Assembly (NCBI RefSeq): GCF_003473485.1
Contig: NC_053045.1
Coordinates: 35,624,494 to 35,688,493, forward strand
From: Medicago truncatula
Lineage: Eukaryota > Streptophyta > Magnoliopsida > Fabales > Fabaceae
DNA length: 64,000 nucleotides
Direction: 5' to 3'
The notes under the pieces are model-generated. The model ran no database searches. It was given only the letters and a program-made list of their open reading frames with translations, and was not told the origin of the DNA. This document shows, one piece after another, positions 21,501 to 34,694 of this stretch (the stretch's first letter is position 1; each line of letters opens with the position of its first letter). Position numbers and translations under genes: made by a program.

Positions 21501-24500
21501 TTAGTTAAAACTCAAAGACCTGCTCCATTGATCTTTCAAATTCTCACTATAGCTATGGTCTGTACTACTACATGATGTATTGTCATCATCAACACCAAGT
21601 AATGCAAGAGTTAGGTGTAACTCTGTACTTGAATTTGGATACACTTCATCATCGATGTTTTCTTCATTCTCTGAATACTCATTGAAGCAATATTCATCTT
21701 CATTGTTCCCTTTTAGGATCTTCAGTATCTGTACATAGGAATGATAAACTTTTAAGAGCTGAAAGTTTTCAAAATATATAATTGCTAATGTGACTTCATA
21801 TTGAGAATTTGACAACTTCACTGTCATTTATTACTAGATTTAATTGGTATTTACATAAACAAGTTTTACATATCCATTACTGCGATTAAATTATTGGATA
21901 CATGTGTAAAAAATGTTATTACCTGATTAAATTTAGGACGAAGTCTAGCAGCCCGTGCGATGCATAAAGATGCTGCCAAAACCATTCTTTTCATTTGGGT
22001 CTCATCAAACTTCCCTTCTAATTTTGGGTCCAACAAACCTTTAATATCTCCACTCTCTATTATTGGTTTTGCCTGAAAATGAAATCATTTTTCATCATTC
22101 AAATTTTACATATTATACAATAAAAGCATATTTTTCAATATTTCAAAAATCAAACTCGATAGTTGAAATCACAATTTCGTATCAGTTCGAACAATTTTAA
22201 ACAATTGAATCGTGACTCGGAGTTTTTATCGGTTCAATAAAAATTTATTCTAACTGAAGTTAGGTCTTACCCAAGCTACCAAGCTCTCTTGTCCTTTGCA
22301 AGGTTCAGAGCTGATCGGTTCCCTACCTGATATTAGTTCAAGTAGCACTACACCGAAGGCATAGACATCTATCTTGTCACTAACTTTTCCATACATGAAG
22401 TATTCAGGAGCAAGATAACCAAATGTTCCGACTACATCTTCTTGTGTCAAAAAGGATGTTGTTGTTGGTCCCCATATTGCAAGTCCAAAATCAGACAACT
22501 GCAACAAAAAGGACAAAATTATTATTATTCATGAGTGACACAATCAATTTTCTACATAATGTTTTTTCACTTTGATTGACTAAAAATTGTATCAACTAAA
22601 TTTAGTCGTGACAACTTTCTAAGTGGTTAACGTAGTTCAAATGCATTGTTAAGTTCATTAGATAGTTAATGGATACATCAGATGTCGAAACTCATTAGCT
22701 ACAAATTTGGACGCGATTAACTAAAATTTTCATGTGTTCAAATCTACATGTAGTTGAACACCTAAATATTATAGTTAACCGCGTGCAAATTCATGAGTTT
22801 TAACATATGGTATATCTATTAACCATCTATTGGATGTAATTAAAAAGTTGTAAGTTGTCTAAATTTGGTTGTCCAAAAATCTTTTCTCTTTACAAAATAG
22901 TTATTTCAATGCTAATTGATGTAAAAAAATTGATTACTTGTGGCTCAAGCTCCTTGGAAAGAAGAATGTTTGAAGACTTGACATCTCTATGTATGACATG
23001 CTTCGAAGCTTCTGTGTGTAGGTAATCAAGGGCCTCAGCTACTCCAACAGCTACATTAAATCTCACTTCCCATGACAAAAGAGATCCATCATTGTTTTTT
23101 CCTGCATCTATTTATAAAATTCATATAAGCATCTTTTCCATTTACAACAATTTATATGATGGTTGAAAAGTGAAAACAGAAAATGCACTCAAACTCTTAC
23201 CATGTAGATTTTCCTCTAAGCTTCCTTTAGGGAAATACTCATAAACAGATATTAAAGTATTGTTCTCTATGCAAATTCCAAGTAGTTGAGTAATGTTTTT
23301 GTGCTTCAATGATGATATTATTTCCATCTCAAAGGCAAAATCTTTCCATGCTTCTTTTGATGATCGCAATACTTTAACTGCAATTGGTTTTCCATCAGGG
23401 AGAATTCCTTTATACACACGGTTGCTTCCTCCTTTCCCAATCAAATTTTCTGCAAAAGAACACAAGGTTATATAGTGTTATAATACTAATAAAACACAGT
23501 TTGCTTATCTACGTTACATCATATATCTATCTTTCATCAACTGGTTGCAGGAGTACGATATGCTAGTTTATTTAAAAATTGAGGAAGATGATATTAAGAA
23601 TCATGGTTCCAACCTGAAGAGAATTGACTAGTACAAGACTTGAGAGACTCAAGGCTGAGCCACTTGCAATTGAGTGAATTTACATTCAATATCCCTTCTA
23701 GGACTTTTGGGAGTACAACTGATGTAGGTAAATGATTTTTGAAGCTCTCGTCCTCAAGACTGTCACTTATGCTCCTCTCGAATGGATTTTCGTCTGAGGA
23801 AGATGATTGAGGACTACTACGCGGTGAACGATCTGGTAAGCTCATTACCCATTGTACTACCGAAATACCCTTTCCATGATGACTATGTGAGATGTCTGAA
23901 TTCGATTTGCGGAGTAGAGGCCATCCAAGCTTCCTCTTAGAAGGATCGTCTGCAAACATGGATATCGATCGTGACTTGTGCCTTTCTGATTCGTCAAATG
24001 TTTCTTCTTTCGATTCCTTGATGTTTTGGTGTGGTGATTCCTCACTCAGGTTATCTATACTTGTTAAACTTGACCTTGGATCTAATATAAGACTACCTGT
24101 CACGAATGGAAACAAAACTTTACGATACTTTCTTTATCTACTGAGTCACTAATGATATAACTTCTCTATGAGACTAATATTTGGAGCATGTTTGAATTGG
24201 TTTATTTGAACTTATTTGCTAGCATAAGCACTTGTGAGCATGCTTGATAGAATAAAACTAATGAAAACAATTTAAGAGATTTCCATAAGCTCTTGAAGAT
24301 AATTTATAAAAACAACATATAGTTTATATGAAATTTTTTGACTTTATTTTATCTTTTGTTGTGGAAATAACTTATACACAAGCACTTATAAGATAGTCAC
24401 TTATGCTATAAGCGATGAATTAAAATGTTTATCCAATCATGGCCTAAGCCTAATTAAGGGTACAAATATGAACCTGGTGGTCGTTTATTGTTGCACCTCC

Positions 24501-25308
24501 CGAAGACGATTCTTGAATCTTGGATGGCTAGAACATTGGTGGTGGGTGGAAGACGTTTGGCGCAATATTTGGCTGTGGCAGCGTTACCCCTGCAATTGAA
24601 ACATGTTTTGAGTCTTCCAAATGAACCAAACCAGGCAAAACAAATCATAAAAACCAAATAACAAAATTTTCTGAAATACAATCTCCACATACCCTACCAC
24701 TAAAGCCAAAGCATCCTGGTTTTTTGCTTCTCTAACAAGAATGTTTTTAATGGACTTCCCTGTTATGATTTGACTAGAAAGACCAACCTAAAAATCCAAA
24801 CAAACAACATAAATTTTCCAACCCCCATTATTGAAAAGAAAACAAAAATAAGGTGGAAAAAAAAGGTTTACCTTTTTCACATCACACAAGCCTTCATAAA
24901 CCTCTAAATATCCATCTATTAGGCTCTTGTTTTTAGAAACATAATCTGCATTGAAGTAACTTATTTCACTACTACCAAGTACAAAATTTACAATACACAA
25001 GGAGAAAGCAATTCATAGTAGGTTTGACAGAATCACGACGAGTCATCCGGATTTGCAAAAGTCAATGGCTCACCGTAATTTTGTCAAACGTCACAATGAT
25101 ATCAAACATGCACATAGAAGTCATGAAATTTACCTGAGCTTTTAGTTTTAACTACATGAACAGCAATAACACAATCACCAGGTTCAGCAACTTTAACAAT
25201 AGCCCAATTGAGAAGCTGTCTGCTATGGCTATCTATTCTAATCCCAACCAACACAAACCTCTTTTCAACTGTCATTGTGTTATGTTCTGCCCTTTGTTCA
25301 ATCACCAA
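21501..25308 (-). CDS. Receptor-like cytoplasmic kinase with N-terminal USP domain (RLCK VI type)
   Basis: Ten coding exons: 25134-25308, 24872-24945, 24693-24787, 24474-24588/9, 23614-24096, 23201-23449, 22938-23101, 22271-22498, 21923-22072, 21501-21728. All junctions have GT/AG and keep frame, giving 653 aa. Residues about 13-150 form a universal stress protein (adenine nucleotide alpha-hydrolase-like) domain. A Ser-rich linker follows, then a Ser/Thr kinase with [11 protein letters not shown] loop, IAVKVL lysine, HRDVKSSN catalytic loop (RD kinase), DFG and APE. There is no signal peptide or membrane span, so it is cytoplasmic. The architecture matches Arabidopsis USP-kinases such as At1g77280 and At1g21590. 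A second ATG lies 11 codons in. Role in stress or hormone signalling is inferred from the family. Confidence 0.9.
22593..22871. mobile_element. Fold-back element in an intron of the USP-kinase gene
   Basis: The left half (CAACTAAATTTAGTCGTGACAA ... GATAGTTAATGGATAC ... GGACGCGATTAACTA) is complementary, with mismatches, to the right half ending at 22871, so the whole 280 bp could form one long hairpin. Sits between exons 7 and 8. Confidence 0.6.
24186..24445. mobile_element. MITE in intron between exons 4 and 5 of the USP-kinase gene
   Basis: Imperfect inverted ends (GCATGTTTGAATTGGTTTAT on the left, complement of a GTTTATCCAATCATGGCC end on the right) enclose ATAAGCACTTGTGAGC and CACTTATGCTATAAGCG. 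This is a composition common to a dispersed legume MITE family. Non-coding. Confidence 0.5.
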
Positions 25309-26756
25309 AACTCATTCTCTGCAAAATATAACTACTGTTATGTTTGAAACTTCAATCTAACACATGGAAATACTATTTTTGTGAATGTTAATAAGACATA
25401 TTTATGGTGAGAGAGAGAGAGAGAGATGGGTGAAAAGGACATTGAAAATGAAAATCACATGACCTATTGAATGTAAATAAAACCAGTAAAAAAGAACATA
25501 GCATTAAAGTATTGTAGAATAAGACAATATAAGACAAATAAAAAAAGTACCTAAATGTTGTAAGAAGACAACATGCATGCTTTTTAACTGAATGTACCGC
25601 ATAATTACATCAACAATTCTACCTGCTTCAACTAAATTATTTTTCTTGAATAGAATAACGAGGAGACAAATCATGTTTTGAATATGTGTGTTGTTAAATT
25701 GTTACATTAAACAAGATGTTAAAATTGGAAAGTAATGAAAAAAAAAACTAAGACAAAGGAAGTGTCGGTAATGAAAAAACATTGCTGCGAAAAGCAAGGA
25801 TAACGAATTGTGCAGATTTTGTTTGATTGATTCAATTTTGTTTTGTACAATGTTTGGTTTTATTGTTTGATTATAATATCTGTAACATTAACCGCAAGTG
25901 AAAATTTGTTAGGAGAGTGTGACCGGACATTTTCACGGGAACTCTTATATCCGTTCATGTTACATGAACGGATGAAACACTATTTAACGAATATCACGGG
26001 GCTCACAAACCATTGCATTAGATTTGGATCTTTTGATTGCAAGGTTAATTAGTTAGTTGGAATTTTTAATTATTATTATATTTATTAACTATTATAATTA
26101 ATTGATTGTTTTTCTTTAAATAATAAGTAACTATTATTTGATCGATTAATTTTTAGGGATGACAATTGGACCCAGTTCAATGGATATCCGTAAAAAATAT
26201 CTATGATGGAGAGATAAATACCCGCATTGTTGGGTATGAGCCTATACCCGCATTGTTGGATATGAGCCTGAACTCGAATGATTACCTGCATTGTTGGGTC
26301 CACCTTACCCATGTCCGCATATTATATAGACTATACCAATAATTTGATGTAATATTAAAGTTAGTTAATTAATATTAAATCTTTGATATTTATTATAATA
26401 TGCACTTGTTTTTTTTATATTTTAAATGCTTTTTATTTGGCTAAATAATATTTCGCTAAGTATACTACCGCTTCATAAAGTTGATAATTTGAAGAAAAAG
26501 AATACAACGGAAACAAACTTCATGATAAAAGTTGTTTTGCACCGATTTAAAAAGATTTATATATTTTACCAAAGAGAAGAGTTTAACTAATAGCTTGTGG
26601 AGAAGATAGGATTCTCTAGAGTAGGGGGCCTAATTCTAGAGTTGAAATCTTTTCTATTTGCTACAATAAATTATAATGTCCATTACTATACTTTTTGTAT
26701 AAATACATAACATACATGCACGTATTTTTAAAATATATGACAATAGTTGTACGGTA
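25309..26756. other. Upstream region of the USP-kinase gene
   Basis: Promoter side of the kinase gene with a (GA)n microsatellite around 25408-25426 in the presumed leader. Around 26160-26320 there are three imperfect copies of CCCGCATTGTTGGG-like units. No gene recognised. Confidence 0.4.
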
Positions 26757-26831
26757 AATTTAGCTTAGTTGGTAAGGACAATGCAAAATATATGCAAGGT
26801 TTGGTGTTTGAATCCCGACCATCACCAAAAA
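26757..26831 (+). mobile_element. tRNA-derived SINE-like sequence
   Basis: TAGCTTAGTTGGTAAGGAC (A-box region), AATGCAAAATATATGCAAGG, then a B-box-like GTGTTTGAATCCC and a short A-run. Same order and spacing as the copy at 8147. Confidence 0.55.
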
Positions 26832-29224
26832 AAGAATATATGACATTAATCACCAAAACTATAGTCATTTATTGTAGATTTGTAGCAAATGGAAAAGATA
26901 TTAACTCCTAATTCTAAATCTATACCTCATTCCTAGCGGAATAATTAAAATTTACAATTTACAAGCACGACAAGCAAAATACTCTTAAAATTTCATACAT
27001 AGTGCAAAATGCTCCTTGCAAAAATTGTTAGGTAGTTTACATTTCTTTTATGACGTGAGTGTAATTGGATGCATGTGATGTGTAAAAAACAAGTTGTAAA
27101 TTTCTTTTTAAATAGTGGTGTGAATTTCTTTATAGAACCAAACAAACGAAAAGGACTAGATACCTTAAAGTATAGTATGCTTTATAGCAGCCACCGCTAG
27201 CTCAACAAGAATGGAACAGTTGAAGAGATTCCGTGTGACAAATGAAAATATCACTTTGAACATGTTTGTTTAATAAGGTTGATTGGCAATAAAATCAAAG
27301 TTGGACACGTTAAAAAATCATATTCTATTACAACCCTCATTAATCTAAAGCCTAAAGTATTACCTTTCAGGTTCAATACATGCCACGATTTTTCTTTGTT
27401 AGACATTTTTCTTTGGTGAGAAAAGAGACTTATAATCTTCTGCATTATCTGATATTAGGTACAACAGAAAATGTACGTTTTTGTTTGGTTTGTTGTGACT
27501 AGAGTTTAGCCTTTTTTATTATTGATTTGTCGAATAAACGGTGATGTATACGTCATAATAGAAAATAAAAGCATTGTATAGTTGAATCCACTAATGTCAT
27601 AGTTCCATCAGTTTCTTTTCCTCTAAAATCAGATGCGATCCGTGCATAATTGCTGAGAGTTATAAAGCATGGATACTTCAAAACAGAAACTTATATGTGT
27701 CAGTATCGGATATCATTACTTGGATACTCGCGGATACGTACCCATGAAGTATCGGAAATAATTATTTTAATTTTTAAAAAATATATTATTGAATACTAGT
27801 GTGATACTCTATAAATACACAAGGACATTTATAAGACACTTCACATATACGTATCCTAGAAAAAAAATGAAGGGTAAAATAGTGAGACAATGTTGTGAAG
27901 ATTCAGCAGAGATGTATATGATTCAATTTTAGATATGCATCAATAGAATTGTTTCTCAATATTGAACCACTTAAAATATACTTTTTGTGGATGAAGGTAA
28001 CAAAAGAGAGGTGATTTAGTTAATTAATATCAGATAAAATTTGTGTTGAGTTCTTTTAATGATGCTTATCTCGATATCCCAACATATGAAAATATAATAT
28101 GGTTTATAAGAAAACTTTACATTTTTTATTTATTTTGATCACGTGTATTATTTTTAAAAAATTATGACTTTTATAATAATAATATAATTATGAAGAGTAC
28201 TCAAAGTTTATTTTCTTCAAGTATTTTACACATATATAAGTTTTATTATAAAAAAATTGTTAATTCTATAATTAAAAAAAAAAAAACAGCGTATCCTCGT
28301 ATTCATATTGTATTGTACTCGCACCCGTACCCGTATATGAGCTTCAAAGGCTGAGACTAATATCTTGAGTTTTAGAATTCAAATGAACAATGAACTTTTA
28401 AGTAAGACTGCCATTCGGGATTCGAACCCAAAACTTTGGTTAAATTAAGAAGAATAAAATTAAAAAATATAAACATCAAGCAGTTCAAGCCTCACAATCG
28501 CAAGAGTTCCCCACAGGGCTTTAGAACAGTGAATATACAATCAGGTACATCACATGATGAGAATGAATGATGTTATATATGGCCTACTCAACTACGTCTT
28601 TTTGGAGTATTATTTGTTGGAAGAATATTGATGGCATGAGCATTATTATTTTTTGAAATAACGCCAACAATAAAAATAGCATAAGATGCTTTCATCAAGA
28701 AAATCCATGCAGGAATCCCCTAGAAAAAAATAATCCTTTCAAAGTAAATACATCATTTTAGAACACCTTGATTCTTGATAAAATTCATTAGTTGAAATAC
28801 AACTTTAGGGTGTAAATACATCATCTTTAAAAAAAAAGTAAAATAAATCATGACATATTAACCTATATGTTAAGTTTATAACACAAGTTAGTGATATATA
28901 GCAAAGAAACCATTTTTTGGGTGCTACTCTTTTAAGGCAATTTTTTGAAGCATTTATGTTCATCCTTTCAAAGTTGTTGCATTTTTGCAGTAGAATGTGA
29001 CCCATTCCTCAATTTTTAGTTGCACACGTGAGACCCATTCAAAGTTGTTGCATTTACAATTACCAAATTTGGTCTCTATTTAGAGTATTTACAATGGAGA
29101 ATTTCTTTTTAGAAGAGTAAGATTTATTGAATCAATGGTAGGAACAACTTTTGCGTATAATTAATGCAAGATATATGTCCCTTATACGCTATAAACATGA
29201 CCTCTAAAGTAGCATATGCTAATA
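26832..29224. other. Gene-free AT-rich intergenic DNA
   Basis: Only short, motif-free open frames. 27690-27850 contains (CG)GATAC-type words (TATCGGATATC, TACTCGCGGATACG) resembling the repeat at 58548, probably an old element fragment. 28410-28430 has an isolated GGGATTCGAACCC. Confidence 0.35.
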
Positions 29225-29229
29225 AAAGT

Positions 29230-30384
29230 TGATAGATATTCTAGCAAGTGTACTAAATATTATCGAAGTAGTAAAAATATCGTTCCTACGAAAACTGTGT
29301 TAATCTCAATTTAGAAATAAAGTAAATATTTAGGATGTATAAATTATTTTGTTTATATTTTATTTGATTGCATAAAATTAAATAACATAAAATAAAGATT
29401 GAATTAGAAAATATAGATTTGGTTAGAAAATATGAAGAGAGATGAGATAAGGTCTATCGAATCATTTATGTTCCTCTAATTGGTATACTGCACCTATTCT
29501 TATGAATGATTTTCTAGTTCCACCATAGTTAACAAAATAGTCCTAATCAATCCCTTGACTTAGAACCCTCTTCTCAAACTACAGCCCCTAATTCCTTAGG
29601 TGGTCTAATAATCTTTGAAGGTTTAAGCACGTTAACCTAATATCGCTAACAAACGATTATCCATTCCTAGACTAACCTTGTTTATTAGAATAATTTAATT
29701 TTGTCTAAGTAGAAAGCTATGGTCAGTAGTCATTCGTTCTCACTAAATCATGTTTATATTTGATCAGGATATAAAAAACATTAAGAACAATTGAATTGAA
29801 CAAAAACTAGATTGTCATTCACAATAAATAGAGTTTCACATCAACATGGTTCAATTAGGGTTACAAACAATCATCTCAGACCTAATCTCTAAGAGATTTA
29901 GCTACTCATAATTGAGTTTACAAATAGCATAATCAATAGTGGAATCAAAACATACATGAACTGATAGAAGGTTGAAGAAATCGTCTTCCTAGCCGTCTTT
30001 AGGTCTCAAAATCGCACTTTGCTCTCTCCCATTCGTCACCCTTGTTTTTAGAATAGTCTTCAGCTTAAATAGGCAAGAACTGCTCCTAAAATCGTGGCAC
30101 GATTTAAGTAAATCGTGACATGTTTCTTCCTTGTGTAACAAACCACCAAAATTAGGGTTTCCATAATCGTGTCACGTTTTTGCCATCGTGACACGTTTTC
30201 ACCAATGCCGAATGCATATTTCTTGAAAGCTCCAAATCGTGTCACGTTTTTCAGTAATCGTGACACGGTCCCCTTTTTTCAGTTTCTTCAGTTTTTTTTG
30301 CTTTTCTTGCTGCTTAATCTTGATTGTGAACTCAAAAATATCATAAAAAAGACTCTAAAAATAGTGAATAACTGACTGTCATCA
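29230..30384 (-). repeat. 3' LTR of the Ogre/Tat-type relic
   Basis: 1155 bp. Contains repeated inverted words around ATCGTGTCACG / CGTGACACG at 30100-30270 and the CTAGCAAGTGTACTAAATATT opening region known from Tat-type LTRs. Confidence 0.7.
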
Positions 30385-31754
30385 GAACCCCAAACTTGAA
30401 CCATTCCTTGTCCTCAACGAATTTACTTGTAATATTGACAATGGACGGTAAAATAACAATTACCTGATCAAGCGATAGTACCCAAAAGTTCAACACCTTA
30501 CTAGCTAAAGATGAGCTAGTTTGACTTGTTAGCAACCACCAATTTACAACTCCATGCAAACATATGAAAGGGTTCACACACAGTCGACATGCAATCTACA
30601 TATTACCATAAGCTTGAAAAGTTTCTAAACGTCAATCAAAATCAATGTCAATGCACACTTTGAGGTCTTTAAGGGTTATAAGGGGGCTTAGGTGAAGGTG
30701 AAATAATATTTGGATAAGTAGGCTACATAAAATTTGAGTTAGGCAATCCTACGGAAGTTAAGCATAAAATTCAATCCATCATTCATTCACCTTTTGGAAC
30801 AACAATTCTTGCAAGGGTACTAGAGATTATTTATAACAATTGGGACAATCGAGTTTGAAGTTACTCGGTTTTTCAATGTCGTGTCCCTTTTTCATTCTAT
30901 TCTTTTTTTTTTTTCTTTTTAATACACCATTTTGGCATATTGTTTTCATGAGAATGTTTTTTTTTCTTTTTTTTTTCTTTGTTCTCTAGTACCCCCACCC
31001 CAAACTTAATTGGTTGCAAATTCCAATAGCAACCCCAAACTTACTATTTAGCAACATTCTACAATGCCTAACTCAGAAAAACAATATGGGATAAATCCTA
31101 AAAGTCTCTAAGCTTGTAATGTAGTTTGTCACCGAACAAAAAGATCTAAACCTACCGGCTCAAATTGGCTAAAAACGGATAATATTTCAAATACTAACAT
31201 GGTAGGCTTCAAAAAGACTCACATGACCAAGCACTTTTGCCTCAGTGTGCTAATGACAAAGATCAATCGACAATAGAGAAAGATTGCAAGTTCTAGAAAT
31301 GTAAATGCATGGAACACTCTTTAGAAGTAAATTGGAAAATAAAATTTGGCCATGAACCTTACAGTTTAGATTTCTGGGAGTTGTGACTACCTATCTTTCA
31401 CTGCCATACACTTCGCCTTCGAATCACAAGTCACTCCTCCTTTTGAACTTTTGGAATACCACTTGAACACATATTTGTTACTAAACTGGAAAAAGTCAAC
31501 TAACAAGCAAATTCATCAATAATAAACAAGTTCAGATTCAATCACATAACAGGGGGATACAACTGAGTTAATCCAAAATGAAAATTAAAGACAAATTGTT
31601 TGACTCAAAAATAGAAATAAAATATTGAAAATAAGACATAATAAAAGGATGGGTTGCTTCCCACCAAGCGCTTTCTTTTACGTCATTGAGCTTGACGCTT
31701 CAACCAATGTTAGGGTGGTAAATATGATAGAAAGAATATATCACCCTTCTTCTT
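30385..31754 (-). other. Internal remnant of the Ogre/Tat-type element
   Basis: Non-coding. Contains 'CCCCAAACTT' motifs (30388, 31000, 31040), T-rich runs at 30900-30980 and the GGGTTGCTTCCC segment at 31652. No gag or pol frame survives. Confidence 0.6.
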
Positions 31755-31945
31755 CCCCTAATTCCTTAGGTGGTCTAATAATCTTTGAAGGTTTAAGCAC
31801 GTTAACCTAATATCACTAACAAACGATTATCCATTCCTAGACTAACCTTGTTTATTAGAACAATTCAATTCTGTATAAGTAGAAAGCTATGTTCAGTAGT
31901 CATTCATTCTCACTAAATCATGTTTATATTTGATCAGGATATAAA

Positions 31946-34248
31946 TGAAGTAGATAAAATAGTCACAAGGAAGGGGGGGTTTGAATTGTGACCCTTTAAA
32001 AATTAACCTGAAACTTAAAAGTGATTCTCAAGTAGTTTACTTGGAATAGTTAAGTTAATATTCTGACTTCAGAACGTTCTGAAGTTCATACACATAAACA
32101 GTTTAATAAAGTAAATGTGTAAGTGTGTGTTGTGTATACTGTAATTAAAGAGTATAGGGAAGAGAGAAAGAACACACAGAGAATTATAGTGGTTCACCCA
32201 ATGTGGGCTAGTCCACTCCTCACAATCTTGTGAGAGTTTCCACTATGATGCTTGAGATAACCTCTCAAGTCCTGCACCATACAATCTTTGTTCACCTGAA
32301 CAATTACAATCCTGTATTCTCTAAGCCTCAGCAGGCTTGCACCTTCTTGCTAAGTTAACCACTTAGACTTTTACAAACTCATCTCAAACTAACACTTTAG
32401 TACCCCTAAAGCTAGATGAGATTTGTTTCTTTTCTTCTTGCTAAGTTACCCACTTAGACTTTTACAACCTTTGCTCAACCTAACACTTTAGGACCTCTAA
32501 AAGCTAGATGAGACTATGTTTCTTTTCTTCTTGCTAAGTTACCCACTTAGACTTTTACAACCTTTGCTCAACCTAACACTTTAGGACCTCTAAAAGCTAG
32601 ATGAGACTTTGTTACAATTTGTGTGGAAGTTGGATGTTTGTAAAACAAACAGTGGAAGAAGAAGAAGAGGTTATCCTTCAGATAACAAGAGTATTGATTT
32701 GCACTAAGTTGATGAAGGACTTAGAGATTGATCAATTTCAATTTGCAAGAGCTTCAAACAATCTTTGTTGTTTTCTTGTATGCTTTGCAATGGTGCAAGT
32801 TTTGCTAAGGCCAAGCCCTCTATTTATAGAGTCTTTGGGCTCATATAGCCGTTGTAGGGTGTCCAATGGTGTTATGCCATGTGTCCTGGGTCCCACAAGC
32901 TTTAACTTGAAATTCTGGGCAAACATTCTGATCTCTGATGAACATCAGAATGTTGTTGTGTTCATGATGATCTTCATCTGGGTTCATCACGTTCTTCATC
33001 TGGGTTCATCATGTATGAATGAACACATGAAGTTCTGGGCTATGCATATGCTTTTCATATGAATTTCTGGACAATAACCAATGTATGGACTTTTCTTCAT
33101 ACATCAGAATGTTCCTTTCCCAGATTTTGTCTTGGAACCGGTGCAGGAGGATTTAGTGGGATTCTGCATCTTCATGCCCATGCTTTGAGAGATTGTGTTG
33201 TCCTTGTTCAGTACCAACTCTCAGACGTGTCTATCTCTTGTTGAAGATGACAGATTTGCTTTGCTTTTGCTTTTTGCTTTTCACCTACTATACTGTTCAT
33301 AAAGTAAGCATGAGCTGAGCTTGAACATTCTGATTATCAGAATGTTCCATCTGTTTCACTTAGGATGATTTGTAAGACTATCATTTGATGTAATCAAATC
33401 CTAATAGTGAAACAATAATGAAGAGCAGTGATAATAACATCTAGGATGATATTCCTTTGTGAAATATTCCTAGTACATCAATGTTCATAGTCTTAAATGA
33501 ACATTGAATGCCTTCTTTGACATAACTCTTGTATATGCCTTTATTGCTTGATTGATCCATGCAAATGTACTTTCCTGGACATATATTTATGTCACATGTG
33601 CCTTGCATGACCTTGATCACAGTTCTTGAGATTCTTGGCTTGTATAAGAACAACCTTCTGAACTAGGTTGCTTCTGAACAATCTTCTGAACTAGGTTGCT
33701 TCTGAACCGGTTGCTTCTGAACAACCTTCTGAACTAGGTTGCTTCTGAACTTGTTTGCTTCTGAACAACCTTCTGAACTAGGTTGCTTCTGAACTGGTTG
33801 CTTCTGAACAACCTTCTGAACTAGGTTGCTTCTGAACTTGTTTGCTTCTGAACAACCTTCTGAACTGGGTTGCTTCTGAACAGAGTTGCTTCTGAACAAC
33901 CTTCTGAACTGAGTTGCTTCTGAACAGAGTTGCTTCTGAACAGAGTTGCTTCTGAACAACCTTCTGAACTGGGTTGCTTCTGAACAGAGTTGCTTCTGAA
34001 CAACCTTCTGAGCTCTCATCAGAACGTTCTGATCAACATTCTGAACTAATTTTCTGAACTTCAGAATTAGTTCATGGATTCAATGTCCTTTGATTTTATG
34101 CATCTTGGTATGATTCAAACCTTGTTCCTGTCTTAGTGAAAACACTCAAGAGCACAAGTTAAATACCAAGGAATTAATCAAAGTCCATTTAATCCTTAAT
34201 CATTAAAGTTTATTATCTTTAAAATTAATTAGGGATTTTGCCTCAACA
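31946..34248 (-). repeat. 3' LTR of SIRE-B
   Basis: TG...CA. Minus-strand TATA (CTATAAATAG) at 32820-32829. Includes an 87-bp-class tandem repeat (CTTGCTAAGTTACCCACTTAG units, 32340-32600), a 20-bp palindrome at 32066-32085, inverted GAAnnTTC pairs at 33107, 33323, 33340 and 34022, and the 44-bp array at 33649-34010. An open frame of 153 codons inside it (32601-33062) is identical in the other LTR and is not a gene. Confidence 0.92.
33649..34010. repeat. 44-bp tandem array in the 3' LTR of SIRE-B
   Basis: About eight imperfect units of the form CTTCTGAACAACC-TTCTGAACTRGGTTG-CTTCTGAAC(T/A)..., each 44 bp with a sub-period of about 14-16 bp built on TTCTGAAC. Open in more than one frame because of the period, which makes spurious ORFs. 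Confidence 0.85.
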
Positions 34249-34249
34249 A

Positions 34250-34263
34250 TCTCCCCCTTTTTG
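34250..34263 (-). promoter_or_regulatory. Polypurine tract of SIRE-B
   Basis: Minus strand AAAAAGGGGGAGAT just inside the 3' LTR, the same word as in SIRE-A. Confidence 0.85.
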
Positions 34264-34694
34264 AAGATGATAAACTTATGATTTAGGATTATGGATTTTG
34301 ATTATAAATGAAGAATTTTTAGAGCTTGAAAATTTTATTTTAATGCTCCCCCTCATTTTTATAATCCATTATGAGTTTTTAGAAGTTTTAAAAAGCTCCC
34401 CCTCATTTTTATAATCCATAGCATAAATAAGAATATGCAAATTTGAACCAACATCAATATTCATTCATTAATATCATTCATGAAGTCTAATTGTATGATG
34501 AACATGGTTCAAAAACAAAAAAGGCATATAAACTAAGTTTGATCAAACAAAAATGAAGTTTTATAAGACTTCAATAACTATTGATCACTAGCCTACTTAG
34601 GGCCTAAACTTAGAGAACTTAAAGACATAAAATCCTAAAGCTTCTCCCCCTTTAGTCATCTGCAAAAAGGTTAGGGAGTAGGACCAGAAATGAT

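Noticed and set aside
28408..28430. tRNA gene or SINE B-box (GGGATTCGAACCC)
   Set aside because: No A-box at the right spacing and no cloverleaf; an isolated match.
32601..33062. 153-aa open frame, repeated identically at 42255-42716
   Set aside because: Lies wholly inside the SIRE-B LTRs, which explains the identity; no family motifs.
33649..34010. CRISPR-like repeat array
   Set aside because: Units are contiguous without unique spacers, and the setting is a plant LTR.
33663..34019. Repetitive 118-aa frame (SNSVQKQ-type repeats)
   Set aside because: Translation of the 44-bp LTR array; several frames are open only because of the repeat period.
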